Shown: in pieces, positions 1 through 6,569 of the stretch | How the letters are laid out: the number at the start of each line of letters is the position of its first letter | Position numbering within the stretch: position 1 is the first letter of the stretch | From: Verrucomicrobiota bacterium | GTDB taxonomy: Bacteria > Verrucomicrobiota > Verrucomicrobiia > Chthoniobacterales > UBA10450 | NCBI GenBank assembly: GCA_003218615.1 | Contig: QHOD01000046.1 | Location: 1-14,815 of the forward strand | Direction of reading: 5' to 3' | Length of the DNA stretch: 14,815 nt | Position numbers and translations under genes: made by a program | The notes under the pieces: model-generated | What the model was told of the DNA's origin: nothing | The model's input: only the letters and a program-made list of their open reading frames with translations | The model's database searches: none

Positions 1-496
1 GGGTGATACGTAATTTCCTCTCGATCGGCTGATACGGATCTGTCACGCCACTCATTACAAGCACCTGCGGCTCCCAACCCGGCGATTCCAATTCCGCCCG
101 CAACAAAGCCGCTGCGCCGGCTTTCACCATGATTTTGCTCTCGAAATCGAGTCCGGCGGAAAAACCAAGATACTCGTGCGTCGGGCGGGCATAACAATAA
201 ATGCAGCCGTGCTCACATCCGCGATATGGATTCAGGCTCGTCTCAAAGCCAACATCCGGGCTGTTATTGCGTGTGATGATCGTTTTGGTTCCGTCACGAA
301 AATATTGTGTTCTCGGGCGCGGACGCTCCTCATCGGTGAGCTCGACATCGACAAAATCGGCATCCGTAAGATCGACATGGAGTTTTTCAAATCGGTTGGC
401 CGGGCTCCATGAGGCGCCTCGCCCATGGATGGCCGATGCGGGCGGCGGCGTTTCCTCAACGATCGGTACAAGCTTCGTTCTTGCTGCTTTCCGCAC
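1..496 (-). CDS. Radical SAM protein, PA0069/SplB-like family (partial, C-terminus outside window)
   Basis: The reverse strand reads as one open frame of 165 codons from a GTG at 496 to the window edge. The N-terminal part contains a PANRFEKLHVDLTDADF-type stretch, then SLNPYRGCEHGCIYCYARP, a CxxxCxxC cluster that binds the 4Fe-4S centre of radical SAM enzymes, then TDPYQPIER. This order is that of the PA0069-like proteins, which are related to spore photoproduct lyase (SplB) and often named DNA repair photolyase-like; the substrate is not established. An in-frame TAA lies one codon upstream of the GTG, so no longer start is possible. There is no clear Shine-Dalgarno sequence. A LexA-like palindrome lies 7 bp upstream of the start. 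The missing C-terminus prevents a check of full length. The family call is secure; a DNA-repair role is inference. Confidence 0.9.
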   Translation of the reverse strand, partial: MRKAARTKLVPIVEETPPPASAIHGRGASWSPANRFEKLHVDLTDADFVDVELTDEERPRPRTQYFRDGTKTIITRNNSPDVGFETSLNPYRGCEHGCIYCYARPTHEYLGFSAGLDFESKIMVKAGAAALLRAELESPGWEPQVLVMSGVTDPYQPIERKLRIT

Positions 497-502
497 GGTT
501 TA

Positions 503-516
503 AGTTCACATGAACA
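503..516 (-). promoter_or_regulatory. Possible LexA (SOS) box upstream of the radical SAM gene
   Basis: Read on the gene's strand the site is TGTTC-ATGT-GAACT, an inverted repeat with 4-bp spacing. It matches 9 of 10 defined positions of TGTTC-N4-GAACA, which I recall as the LexA motif reported for Verrucomicrobia. It lies 7 bp before the GTG start, where a repressor would block transcription or elongation. No -10/-35 pair was assigned. A chance palindrome cannot be excluded. Confidence 0.45.
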
Positions 517-657
517 TAAACCGCAGTCGAGCATATTTTGCGGGGTTCGGCTCTTTCTGGTTTTTTACCGCGAGCTGCATTCCACCGGTACGCCCCCGAT
601 GCCTTGACATGGGCGTCCTCTTCTTGAAGGTGCTAACCGCTTAGCGGACAAGTCCCC

Positions 658-1452
658 GTGTTCTTCAAATTCAAGCGCCAACCGACTGCGAAGTTGGATT
701 TCATCATCGCCGGAGCGCAAAAGGCTGGCACTACTGCGTTGTCTGATTTCCTGGAGAGCCATCCGAAAATCAAGATGCCGCATAAAGACGAGTTGCATCG
801 GATTATTCAGCCAGCCCGCCATTTTTTTGATGATGAAGAGCGGTTCGCCCAACACGAGATTGATTACACGCCGCTGCAAAGGGGCTGCGTCCGCAGACGC
901 AAATCGACGCTGCTGGGCTCCTGCACCCCGATTTACATCTATTGGAGAAACGCGATGGAACGAATTTGGAATTACAACAGTAAAATCAAGCTCTTGGTTC
1001 TGTTGCGGAATCCGGCGGATCGAGCGTTCTCCCACTGGAACATGCAGCGAGATCGAGCTCTGGAGAGTCTCGATTTCCTGGCGGCGGTACAGGACGAAAA
1101 AAATCGCGCCCGAGAGACAGCACCTTTCCAACTACGCAAATTCTCCTATGTGGACCGGGGCTTTTACGCGGAGCAAATTGAGAGAGTGTTCCAATACTTT
1201 CCGCACGAGCAGGTCAAGGTGATTAAGTTTGAATACTTTCGAGGCGAGCCACGCCAGACGCTCGATGCGGTCTGCAATTTTCTCGGCATCGAGCCGTTAC
1301 AAACTCTAAACAACGTCGAAACCGGTTCGACGCCTTATGCGCGCAAGATGACTGGCAGTGAAAGGCAATATCTTGTCGATCTTTACAAGAGTGATATCGA
1401 TCGGCTCGAGAAACTTCTCGGCTGGGACTGTTCCGACTGGAAAAAAGTGTGA
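658..1452 (+). CDS. PAPS-dependent sulfotransferase (copy 1), with an insertion in the catalytic motif
   Basis: A 264-residue sulfotransferase that would move sulfate from PAPS to a glycan, lipid or other hydroxyl or amine acceptor; the acceptor is unknown. The 5'-phosphosulfate loop AGAQKAGTTAL is at residues 18-28. The 3'-phosphate motif RNPADRAFSHW is at 117-127, with the usual serine present. The protein is clearly paralogous to the enzyme at 10377-11138: shared blocks include ERIW-YN-KIKL, YVDRGFYA, EQVKV-KFE and a C-terminal LLGWDC-DWK. The start is a GTG; a TAA eight codons upstream leaves no alternative, and MFFKFKR resembles the MFRTRRR start of the paralogue. Oddity: an extra RIIQPARH (residues 48-55) splits the usual E-x-H-F-F-D block containing the likely catalytic glutamate. 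The residue before CTP is serine, where the paralogue has aspartate. Both suggest an altered or decaying enzyme. Confidence 0.9.
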   Translation: MFFKFKRQPTAKLDFIIAGAQKAGTTALSDFLESHPKIKMPHKDELHRIIQPARHFFDDEERFAQHEIDYTPLQRGCVRRRKSTLLGSCTPIYIYWRNAMERIWNYNSKIKLLVLLRNPADRAFSHWNMQRDRALESLDFLAAVQDEKNRARETAPFQLRKFSYVDRGFYAEQIERVFQYFPHEQVKVIKFEYFRGEPRQTLDAVCNFLGIEPLQTLNNVETGSTPYARKMTGSERQYLVDLYKSDIDRLEKLLGWDCSDWKKV

Positions 1453-1545
1453 TCTCGGTGCGGCGAACGGCGGGCTGCTCGATCCACAATCACGCTTGCT
1501 CACCCGGGCACCGATGGCAAAATGACCGGCGCACATCTCTTCGTC

Positions 1546-1633
1546 GGAGGGGTGGCAGAGCGGTTGATTGCGCCGGTCTTGAAAACCGGAAGGCCGAAAG
1601 GCCTCGTGAGTTCGAATCTCACCCCCTCCGCCA
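1546..1633 (+). tRNA. tRNA-Ser (anticodon UGA)
   Basis: A complete 88-nt type II tRNA with an encoded CCA. The acceptor stem GGAGGGG (1546-1552) pairs with CCCCTCC (1623-1629), followed by G1630 and CCA (1631-1633). The anticodon stem CCGGT/ACCGG (1573-1577/1585-1589) encloses the loop CTTGAAA, with the anticodon TGA at 1580-1582. A long variable arm, AGGCC-GAAA-GGCCT, and a T arm, GTGAG-TTCGAAT-CTCAC, complete the serine tRNA pattern. It reads UCA and, by wobble, UCG. Its last 15 nt overlap the end of the convergent PAP2 gene. Confidence 0.97.
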
Positions 1634-2242
1634 GATCGACGTTCGATGTTCATTCTGCGGCAGCAGCACGCGCGCGACTAGTAGGGCGGAGAGAACTCCA
1701 AGAACCGCTGCGCAGACGACGTCGGAAAGATAATGCGCAGCAACATACATCCGGGAGAAGCCGATCAGAAGCGGGATTGGCAGACAAGCGACACCGATCC
1801 GCCAGTTCGCAAGAAACAGGACAGCGAAAAACGCGGTGGATGCCGCGACGTGACCGGATGGAAACGCATGAAACTTTGAACCGGAGTGCGGCCCGCTCCA
1901 AATTTCTTCTGTTTTTACCGAAGGGCGGGCGCGGCCCGTGGCGATTTTAATGCCGCGCCCGACCACGCCCGCAATGGCGAGGGCAATTAACATCGACAAA
2001 AAGATGCGTGTCCATTTTTTGTCGCCACACCACCATGCCAGAGCAAGAAGCACCAGGCCGATACAAGCGTGCGCAGGCCAATCGCCAAATCGGCTCACCG
2101 CCTGCATGAGCTTGCGCAGCGCCCGGTTCTGATGCAGCACGATGAAGTCGCGCACCGCAGCGTCGCAGTAAAACGCTAGGGCGATTGCAAGGGCAGTGAT
2201 GACGATGCCGATCAGCCAATAAAAAACAGTGCTGCGTTTCAC
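1619..2242 (-). CDS. PAP2-family membrane phosphatase
   Basis: A 207-residue integral membrane phosphatase of the PAP2 superfamily, which removes phosphate from lipid phosphates or pyrophosphates such as undecaprenyl pyrophosphate, phosphatidate or lipid A. All three signature blocks are present and in order: KIATGRARP, then FPSGH, then SRMYVAAHYLSDVV (SR-x5-H-x3-D). Hydrophobic segments surround them, so the active site should face the periplasm. The start is a GTG (2240-2242) just before KRSTVFYW. The last codons (WRRG and the stop) come from the antisense strand of tRNA-Ser. It is divergent from the GT83 gene with 45 bp between them, and lipid-linked sugar donors used by GT83 enzymes leave products that PAP2 enzymes can recycle. 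The pairing is suggestive only. Confidence 0.93.
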   Translation of the reverse strand: MKRSTVFYWLIGIVITALAIALAFYCDAAVRDFIVLHQNRALRKLMQAVSRFGDWPAHACIGLVLLALAWWCGDKKWTRIFLSMLIALAIAGVVGRGIKIATGRARPSVKTEEIWSGPHSGSKFHAFPSGHVAASTAFFAVLFLANWRIGVACLPIPLLIGFSRMYVAAHYLSDVVCAAVLGVLSALLVARVLLPQNEHRTSIWRRG

Positions 2243-2287
2243 AAATAAGTTCCCGTCAGATTTGCCGGACGCTATTTTGAATCCGCA

Positions 2288-3781
2288 TTGAAGTCTGCGA
2301 CTGGCAAATACGCGATACTATTTTTCGGCGCTGCCGTGTTTCATTTAGTTGGGACATGGAGTTTGCCGCTGATCGACCGCGACGAACCGCGCTTTGCCGA
2401 AGCGTCGCGTGAGATGATCGAGCGCGGCGATTACATCGTTCCGCACTTCAACAACCAGGTTCGCCTCGATAAGCCTCCCCTCACCTACTGGGCGCAGACC
2501 GCGAGTTATTTCCTTTTTGGTCAGAATGATTTCGCGGCGCGTTTTCCATCGGCTCTGGCTGCCGCTTTGACTGCATTGTCGATCTTTGCTTGGGGGTCGC
2601 GGATCGGCGGGGACAAACTCGGCTGGTGGGCGGCGATTATTTTCACGCTTTCCCTACAGACATTCCTCCATGCAAAAGCCGCGGTAGCCGACATGTGGCT
2701 CATCTTGTTTATGACGATCGGGCACTGGGCTGGTTATGAGCTTTGGGCCGGTCCCTCCTCGAAAGCGGCGCGCCCAGCACTCGCGCCTTACCAGCAAAGC
2801 GCATGGCGGGTCATTTTCTACGTTTCGCTCGCTTTTGCCTTTCTGGCGAAGGGACCAATCGGCTGGGTGCCTCTGCTCACAATTTTCTCAACGACAGTTT
2901 TTCTTCCCCGACCAAAACTGAACCAGCGATTCCATTTTCTACTGGGATTTCTTCTTACGATTGCAATTGTCGCGCTCTGGGGAATTCCGGCTCTAATTCG
3001 AACGCACGGACAATTTTTCGTTATCGGAATTGGCCGGCACGTCATCGGGCGCTCGTTTGCCGCGATGGAAGGTCACGGCGCGAGTTCATTTGGGATGTAT
3101 CTTTTGCTCCTGCCGTTTTATTTCGTGACGCTCTTTATCAGCTTTTTCCCGTGGTCGATTAAGGTTCCTTGGTTAACGGCCAGATTGTGGCGTCGCCGGG
3201 ACGAGATCGACAATTATCTTATCGCAGGGGTCGCGATCATTTTCATCATCTTCACGCTTATCAAGACCAAGCTGCCCCATTACACGCTTCCGGCGTTTCC
3301 GTTGCTCGCGCTCTTGCTCGCACGCCATTGGCGGGGAGCGGCCTTTTCCCAAGCGCCGGCGCAACTTGCAAACCAGCGCTCCTTGTTCACGGGGATCGCC
3401 GTTACTACTGCCTGCGTATGGATTGCCATCGCTCTTGTGGTCCCGCCTCTCGTGGCCCGATTTTTCCCGGCGTATCAACTTTACCGGGAATCGCGGTCAT
3501 ACTTGCAACCGAGCATGCAGTTCGGCTCGGTCCAGTTTAAAGAACCGAGTCTTGTCTGGTATTTTCGCGGCCGGGTAAACGGCTTTCCCCTGCCGCTGAA
3601 CAAACGCCGCGCCGCGGAGTTCATGCAGGAACCCGGGCCGCGCTTCGTAATTGTCCCGACTCCTCTTGCCGGGACGCTTTTCGCGAACCATCCTGCTGGC
3701 TGGAAATTTTTCTCGATGCGCGGCTTCAACATCGCCAAGGGCAAGCATGTTGATCTTACGCTCTTTTTGAAACCGGAATGA
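2288..3781 (+). CDS. GT83 (ArnT/PMT-like) membrane glycosyltransferase
   Basis: A 497-residue polytopic protein of the ArnT/PMT glycosyltransferase class, which transfers a sugar from an undecaprenyl-phosphate carrier to lipid A or another acceptor on the periplasmic side. The first loop carries IDRDEPRFAEA (about residues 29-39) and LDKPPLTYW (60-68), the conserved acidic and KPPL motifs of the family. Many transmembrane segments follow, with a soluble C-terminal part after about residue 400. The start is a TTG: the frame is open only from 2249, and no ATG or GTG precedes the first hydrophobic segment. No Shine-Dalgarno sequence is evident. L-Ara4N need not be the substrate, because no arnBCADEF genes are nearby. 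ruvA begins 49 bp downstream. Confidence 0.88.
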   Translation: MKSATGKYAILFFGAAVFHLVGTWSLPLIDRDEPRFAEASREMIERGDYIVPHFNNQVRLDKPPLTYWAQTASYFLFGQNDFAARFPSALAAALTALSIFAWGSRIGGDKLGWWAAIIFTLSLQTFLHAKAAVADMWLILFMTIGHWAGYELWAGPSSKAARPALAPYQQSAWRVIFYVSLAFAFLAKGPIGWVPLLTIFSTTVFLPRPKLNQRFHFLLGFLLTIAIVALWGIPALIRTHGQFFVIGIGRHVIGRSFAAMEGHGASSFGMYLLLLPFYFVTLFISFFPWSIKVPWLTARLWRRRDEIDNYLIAGVAIIFIIFTLIKTKLPHYTLPAFPLLALLLARHWRGAAFSQAPAQLANQRSLFTGIAVTTACVWIAIALVVPPLVARFFPAYQLYRESRSYLQPSMQFGSVQFKEPSLVWYFRGRVNGFPLPLNKRRAAEFMQEPGPRFVIVPTPLAGTLFANHPAGWKFFSMRGFNIAKGKHVDLTLFLKPE

Positions 3782-3784
3782 CGG

Positions 3785-3824
3785 TATTTGACGATTCAAC
3801 CATTTAACAATGTAACGTTGTAAG
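3785..3824 (+). repeat. Degenerate tandem octamer repeat in the ruvA leader
   Basis: Five consecutive 8-nt units lie between the GT83 stop and the ruvA ribosome site: TATTTGAC, GATTCAAC, CATTTAAC, AATGTAAC and GTTGTAAG. Consensus is roughly NATTTAAC. The units cover nearly the whole intergenic space and overlap the proposed ruvA promoter. I know of similar AT-rich phrase repeats in Verrucomicrobia and Planctomycetes intergenic DNA, but cannot verify this here. Confidence 0.6.
3788..3816 (+). promoter_or_regulatory. Candidate sigma70-type promoter of ruvA
   Basis: TTGACG (3788-3793) and TGTAAC (3811-3816) are spaced by 17 bp and match the -35/-10 consensus at 5 and 4 of 6 positions. The ruvA ribosome binding site AAGGA (3822-3826) and ATG (3831) follow at a normal distance. 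An imperfect palindrome, ACAATGT-A-ACGTTGT (3807-3821), overlaps the -10. The octamer repeat nature of the region makes a chance match possible. Confidence 0.3.
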
Positions 3825-3830
3825 GATCAC

Positions 3831-4442
3831 ATGATCAGCTTTCTTGATGGCAAATTGGTCAGCGCCTTGCCCACGCAGGCGACGGTCGATGTTAACGGCG
3901 TTGGCTACGAAGTTTTTATCCCGCTGTCCAGCTACGACAAACTCCCGGCAGTCGGCCAGCCGATTCGTATTCTCACCCATCTTGCCGTCCGCGAAGACGC
4001 GCACGTTTTATATGGATTCATGACTGCGCCTGAGCGCGATCTTTTTCGATTGCTCGTCAATAATGTGAGCGGCATTGGTCCAAAACTGGCGCTCGCGGTG
4101 TTGAGCGGGATGAGCGTTAATAATTTCAAAGCCGCGGTCGTGAACTCTGATGTCGCATCGCTCTCGAAAATCAGCGGTCTTGGGAAAAAGACGGCGGAGC
4201 GAATTATTCTGGAATTAAAAGATAAACTCGGTGTGGCAGCGGCTTGGGAAGCGGCAAGCGCAATGCACGCGCCCACGCCCGAAGAGGAGCAGGCGAACGA
4301 AGCCGTGCTCGCGTTGATAGCGCTAGGTTACAAACAAATCGACGCCCACAAGGCGGTGCGCGAACTGCAGGAGAAAGGCGAAGCGAAACCAGCGGAAGAG
4401 TTGGTGAAGCTCGCGCTCAAACGCATGGCCGCCGGAAGATAA
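3831..4442 (+). CDS. ruvA: Holliday junction branch migration protein RuvA
   Basis: RuvA binds four-way DNA junctions as a tetramer, loads the RuvB helicase ring and guides resolution by RuvC in recombinational repair. The 203-residue length is normal. Domain I (OB fold) starts MISFLDGKLV and includes VDVNGVGYEVFIP and VREDAHVLYGF. Domain II has two helix-hairpin-helix motifs, NVSGIGPKLALAVLSG (about 78-93) and ISGLGKKTAERIILELKDKL (about 109-128). Domain III, which contacts RuvB, follows an acidic linker and reads EAVLALIALGYKQIDAHKAV to the end. The ATG at 3831 is preceded by AAGGA at 5-bp spacing. ruvB and ruvC are not in the window. No LexA-like box was seen in the leader. Confidence 0.98.
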   Translation: MISFLDGKLVSALPTQATVDVNGVGYEVFIPLSSYDKLPAVGQPIRILTHLAVREDAHVLYGFMTAPERDLFRLLVNNVSGIGPKLALAVLSGMSVNNFKAAVVNSDVASLSKISGLGKKTAERIILELKDKLGVAAAWEAASAMHAPTPEEEQANEAVLALIALGYKQIDAHKAVRELQEKGEAKPAEELVKLALKRMAAGR

Positions 4443-4448
4443 AGCAGC

Positions 4449-4536
4449 AAACGCCGAACGCTGAACATCCAACATCGAATGTCTAATTCGGAAATTTGCA
4501 TTGGGCGTTGGACGTTGGGCGTTGAGCGTTGGACGT
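4449..4536. repeat. Inverted heptamer-repeat array downstream of ruvA
   Basis: Left block (4449-4497): seven 7-nt units that start AAC or AA, namely AACGCCG, AACGCTG, AACATCC, AACATCG, AATGTCT, AATTCGG and AAATTTG. Right block (4501-4536): TTGGGCG, TTGGACG, TTGGGCG, TTGAGCG and TTGGACG plus TT, which is the same kind of unit (AACGYCC) on the other strand. The blocks can fold on each other; for example AACGCTG-AACATCC-AAC pairs with GTTGGGCGTTGAGCGTT at about 14 of 17 positions. The array begins just after the ruvA stop and could end transcription, though no U-run follows. Its translation gives the low-complexity RPTSNAQ-type phrase, which should not be taken as protein. Confidence 0.8.
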
Positions 4537-4549
4537 TACCAAGATCGAC

Positions 4550-5890
4550 ATGGTTGCCGTCGCCGAGAGCAGATTAGACGTTATTCGCAACGCCTTTCCG
4601 AAGGAGGGCCTCTTCGCGGAAAAGGATTGGCTGATTTCGCCGGACGCTTTTCCAATCGAGAAAAAATTTGTCGCGGAGCTCGAACAACTCGGACATCGGC
4701 TCTTTGTTTTCCAGCGCGCCTGCAATCAGCTCTATCAACTGAGCGTAAAGGGGAAACAACCGGAATGGATCGCGCGTTATCTCGATGCCGGGAAACCAAA
4801 AGAGCTGATCGAGTTCTCGCGTCGCAAGGAAATTCGCGATGATCTACCGCGAGTCATTCGGCCGGATCTCATTCTCACCGAGAACGGTTACATCATCGCA
4901 GAAATCGATTCAGTGCCTGGGGGGATCGGGCTAACTGCGTGGCTGAACCAAACGTATTCGGCCTTCGATAACGACATCATCGGCGCCGCCGATGGAATGC
5001 TGGAAGGATTTCGCGCCGTGCTGCCTGAGGGCGGCGATATCGTCATTTCACGGGAAGCCGGAACCTATCGGCCGGAGATGAAATGGATCGCGGCGCGCTT
5101 GAAAGATCGACATAGTGAATTCAATTGGCGCGTGCTTGAAGCAGAAAATTACGAGCCGCAAAATGGGCGCGCTGTCTATCGGTTCTTCGAATTATTTGAT
5201 CTGCCGAACATTCCAAAAATCGAAAATACGCTGCGCGCGAATGCGGACGGCCGCATCACCATCACGCCGCCGATCAAACCGTATCTCGAAGAGAAAATGT
5301 GGTTCGCGCTTTTTTGGATGCATCCCCTTCGCGAATTCTGGCGACGCGAGCTGGGTGACAAATATTTCACCAAACTGCAGGAAGCTATTCCGTATTCCTG
5401 GCTACTCGATCCGACGCCGCTGCCGCAGCATGCGGTCATTCCGCGTCTGGAAATTCACGATTGGCGCGAAGCTGCCAAATTCAGCCAGAAAGAGCGCGAT
5501 CTTCTTTTGAAGGTAAGCGGCTTCTCGCCGCTTGGTTGGGGCAGCCGCGGGATCGCGCTCGGCGCCGATCTTCCCCACGCGGAATGGGAGCGCAGGATTG
5601 ACCATGCGCTCACAACCTTTGAGTCGTCGCCCACGATTATACAGCGCTTTCACAAAGGCCGGCTGTTCGAACACGAGTATTGGGACGATAATTCGGGCGA
5701 AGTAAAAACAATGAAGGGACGTGTTCGCCTTTGTCCGTACTATTTTGTCGAAGCCGATGGCGTGAGATTACGCGGTGCGCTCGCCACGATTGCTCCTGCG
5801 GACAAGAAATTTTTGCACGGCATGCGCGATGCGATTCTCGTGCCCTCGCGAGTCGCTGAGACGGCTGCTCGCGACCTTGCCGCGGTTTAG
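4550..5890 (+). CDS. Uncharacterised protein, possibly circularly permuted ATP-grasp enzyme
   Basis: A 446-residue soluble protein without signal peptide or membrane segment. I do not recognise a named family with certainty. Features like those of circularly permuted ATP-grasp enzymes: RPDLILTENGYIIAEIDSVPGG (about 104-125, resembling the substrate-side block with a conserved E and D); LLLKVSGF (318-325) followed by a glycine-rich GWGSRGIALG (329-338), which resembles the ATP-binding lysine and loop; PTIIQRF (361-367), like the strand after that loop; and RVRLCPYYF (391-399) with a late acidic/basic tail. Such enzymes make amide or ester bonds using ATP. A TTG 21 bp upstream is also open, but it lies inside the heptamer repeat, so ATG 4550 is chosen; neither has a clear ribosome site. 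Its stop overlaps that of the convergent 88-residue gene. The coding status is firm; the fold is inference. Confidence 0.85.
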   Translation: MVAVAESRLDVIRNAFPKEGLFAEKDWLISPDAFPIEKKFVAELEQLGHRLFVFQRACNQLYQLSVKGKQPEWIARYLDAGKPKELIEFSRRKEIRDDLPRVIRPDLILTENGYIIAEIDSVPGGIGLTAWLNQTYSAFDNDIIGAADGMLEGFRAVLPEGGDIVISREAGTYRPEMKWIAARLKDRHSEFNWRVLEAENYEPQNGRAVYRFFELFDLPNIPKIENTLRANADGRITITPPIKPYLEEKMWFALFWMHPLREFWRRELGDKYFTKLQEAIPYSWLLDPTPLPQHAVIPRLEIHDWREAAKFSQKERDLLLKVSGFSPLGWGSRGIALGADLPHAEWERRIDHALTTFESSPTIIQRFHKGRLFEHEYWDDNSGEVKTMKGRVRLCPYYFVEADGVRLRGALATIAPADKKFLHGMRDAILVPSRVAETAARDLAAV

Positions 5891-6153
5891 TTATTCTGCT
5901 TTCTCGACACCCAATGCAGAGCCAGTGCCGGTACAAGGAACAGAAAGACCAGAACGACGCGCAGTTCGATGAAAAACAGCAAGACCAATCTCCCGAACTC
6001 TCGCTCGTCGATTTTAAAGAAGTGCGTCGCCCAAGAGACACCGGTATTCCAAAACATGCACGTGGCGATGAAATAGAACAGGGCAAACGCAACCCCGATG
6101 ATAAATGCCCGCAAGAAAAAGTTCCGGAAGAAGATGATTTTGTAATGTTCCAT
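5887..6153 (-). CDS. Small membrane protein of unknown function
   Basis: An 88-residue protein starting MEHYKIIFFRNFFLRAF, with two hydrophobic segments (about residues 15-33 and 54-80) separated by a polar loop containing KIDEREFGR, and a basic C-terminus. This is compatible with a two-pass inner-membrane protein. No family is recognised. It ends convergently with the ATP-grasp-like gene: the stop codons share 5888-5889. The opposite frame gives only a charged non-globular sequence over the same bases, so this strand is preferred. There is no clear Shine-Dalgarno sequence. Confidence 0.6.
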   Translation of the reverse strand: MEHYKIIFFRNFFLRAFIIGVAFALFYFIATCMFWNTGVSWATHFFKIDEREFGRLVLLFFIELRVVLVFLFLVPALALHWVSRKQNN

Positions 6154-6246
6154 GCCGCCCCATTATTTATTTCAAACGGGCCGGATCAATTTATGCACCG
6201 TCATTTTGAGCGTGCAAACGCAATCGGACTGCCTCAGAACGATGTC

Positions 6247-6393
6247 ATGACTATCACGAAAAATCTCGGAATGCTCCTGCTGGCTATTTATCTCATCTGC
6301 GTCGGTCTAGTTGGTCTGGTCGGGCTCAGTCTTGGTATTGTGCCGGCGATTCTTGCAATTGTTGCCGGCATCCTAATTTTGATTGGGAGATGA
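6247..6393 (+). CDS. 48-residue hydrophobic protein
   Basis: A short frame from ATG 6247 reads MTITKNLGMLLLAIYLICVG and continues as two glycine/leucine/isoleucine-rich segments ending AGILILIGR. This composition, with an N-terminal KNLGMLLLAIYLI block and C-terminal ILAIVAGILILIGR, resembles small two-pass membrane proteins that recur in environmental bacteria; no function is known to me. The frame is open much further upstream, but that part reads as charged antisense of the neighbouring membrane gene, so the internal ATG is chosen. No clear ribosome site is seen. An imperfect palindrome follows directly. Confidence 0.55.
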   Translation: MTITKNLGMLLLAIYLICVGLVGLVGLSLGIVPAILAIVAGILILIGR

Positions 6394-6394
6394 G

Positions 6395-6424
6395 CGTAGT
6401 CGGCGATTCCGCCGCGTCGATACG
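6395..6424. repeat. Imperfect palindrome after the 48-residue gene
   Basis: The outer arms CGTA (6395-6398) and TACG (6421-6424) enclose CGGCG (6401-6405), loop ATTC and CGCCG (6410-6414), with small bulges between. It follows the 6393 stop by one base. It could act as a terminator hairpin or a REP-like repeat. There is no U-run. Confidence 0.4.
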
Positions 6425-6432
6425 AAGAAGAA

Positions 6433-6525
6433 TTACAGGATCCCCACAGCGCGCGAGATGAGCAATACGACAATGCTCAATGAAATGAAAATGAGTTTTT
6501 GCTTGTGTTTAGCCAGTCGATTGTA
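6433..6525 (-). pseudogene. Relic 3' end of a membrane-protein gene homologous to 8138-8797
   Basis: The reverse strand reads 30 codons ending in TAA, preceded by an in-frame TAA, so no gene start is possible. The last 19 residues, IFISLSIVVLLISRAVGIL, are identical to the C-terminus of the intact membrane protein at 8138-8797. At DNA level, 6433-6492 and 8138-8197 match at 53 of 60 positions with a 32-bp identical core (6455-6486). All seven differences are silent or TAA versus TGA. The relic's upstream residues RLAKHKQKL differ from the intact gene's but could be a diverged homologue. It lies directly upstream of the DUF1254 gene on the opposite strand. Confidence 0.8.
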
Positions 6526-6569
6526 TTAGCAACGGCCTCATCAAGAAAAACAAAAACTTTTCGGCGTTC

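Noticed and set aside
604..636. Promoter for sulfotransferase copy 1: TTGACA at 604-609
   Set aside because: No -10 element at 16-18 bp; the nearest candidate, TGCTAA, is 21 bp away. The 161-bp gap otherwise shows only the LexA-like box.
565..1131. 188-codon open frame on the minus strand
   Set aside because: It lies antisense to sulfotransferase copy 1, has no family resemblance and is explained by the codon bias of the real gene.
4449..4536. Possible CRISPR array
   Set aside because: Units are only 7 nt with no spacers, the two halves are in opposite orientation, and there are no cas genes.
4483..4725. Coding frames with RPTSNAQ-type phrases on either strand of the heptamer repeat
   Set aside because: The phrase is the translation of the DNA repeat; the rest is antisense to the ATP-grasp-like gene or a shadow of ruvA (4244-4486).
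6148..6246. N-terminal extension of the 48-residue hydrophobic protein
   Set aside because: The upstream residues are unlike a membrane-protein start and the frame continues into antisense of the 88-residue gene; ATG 6247 fits better.
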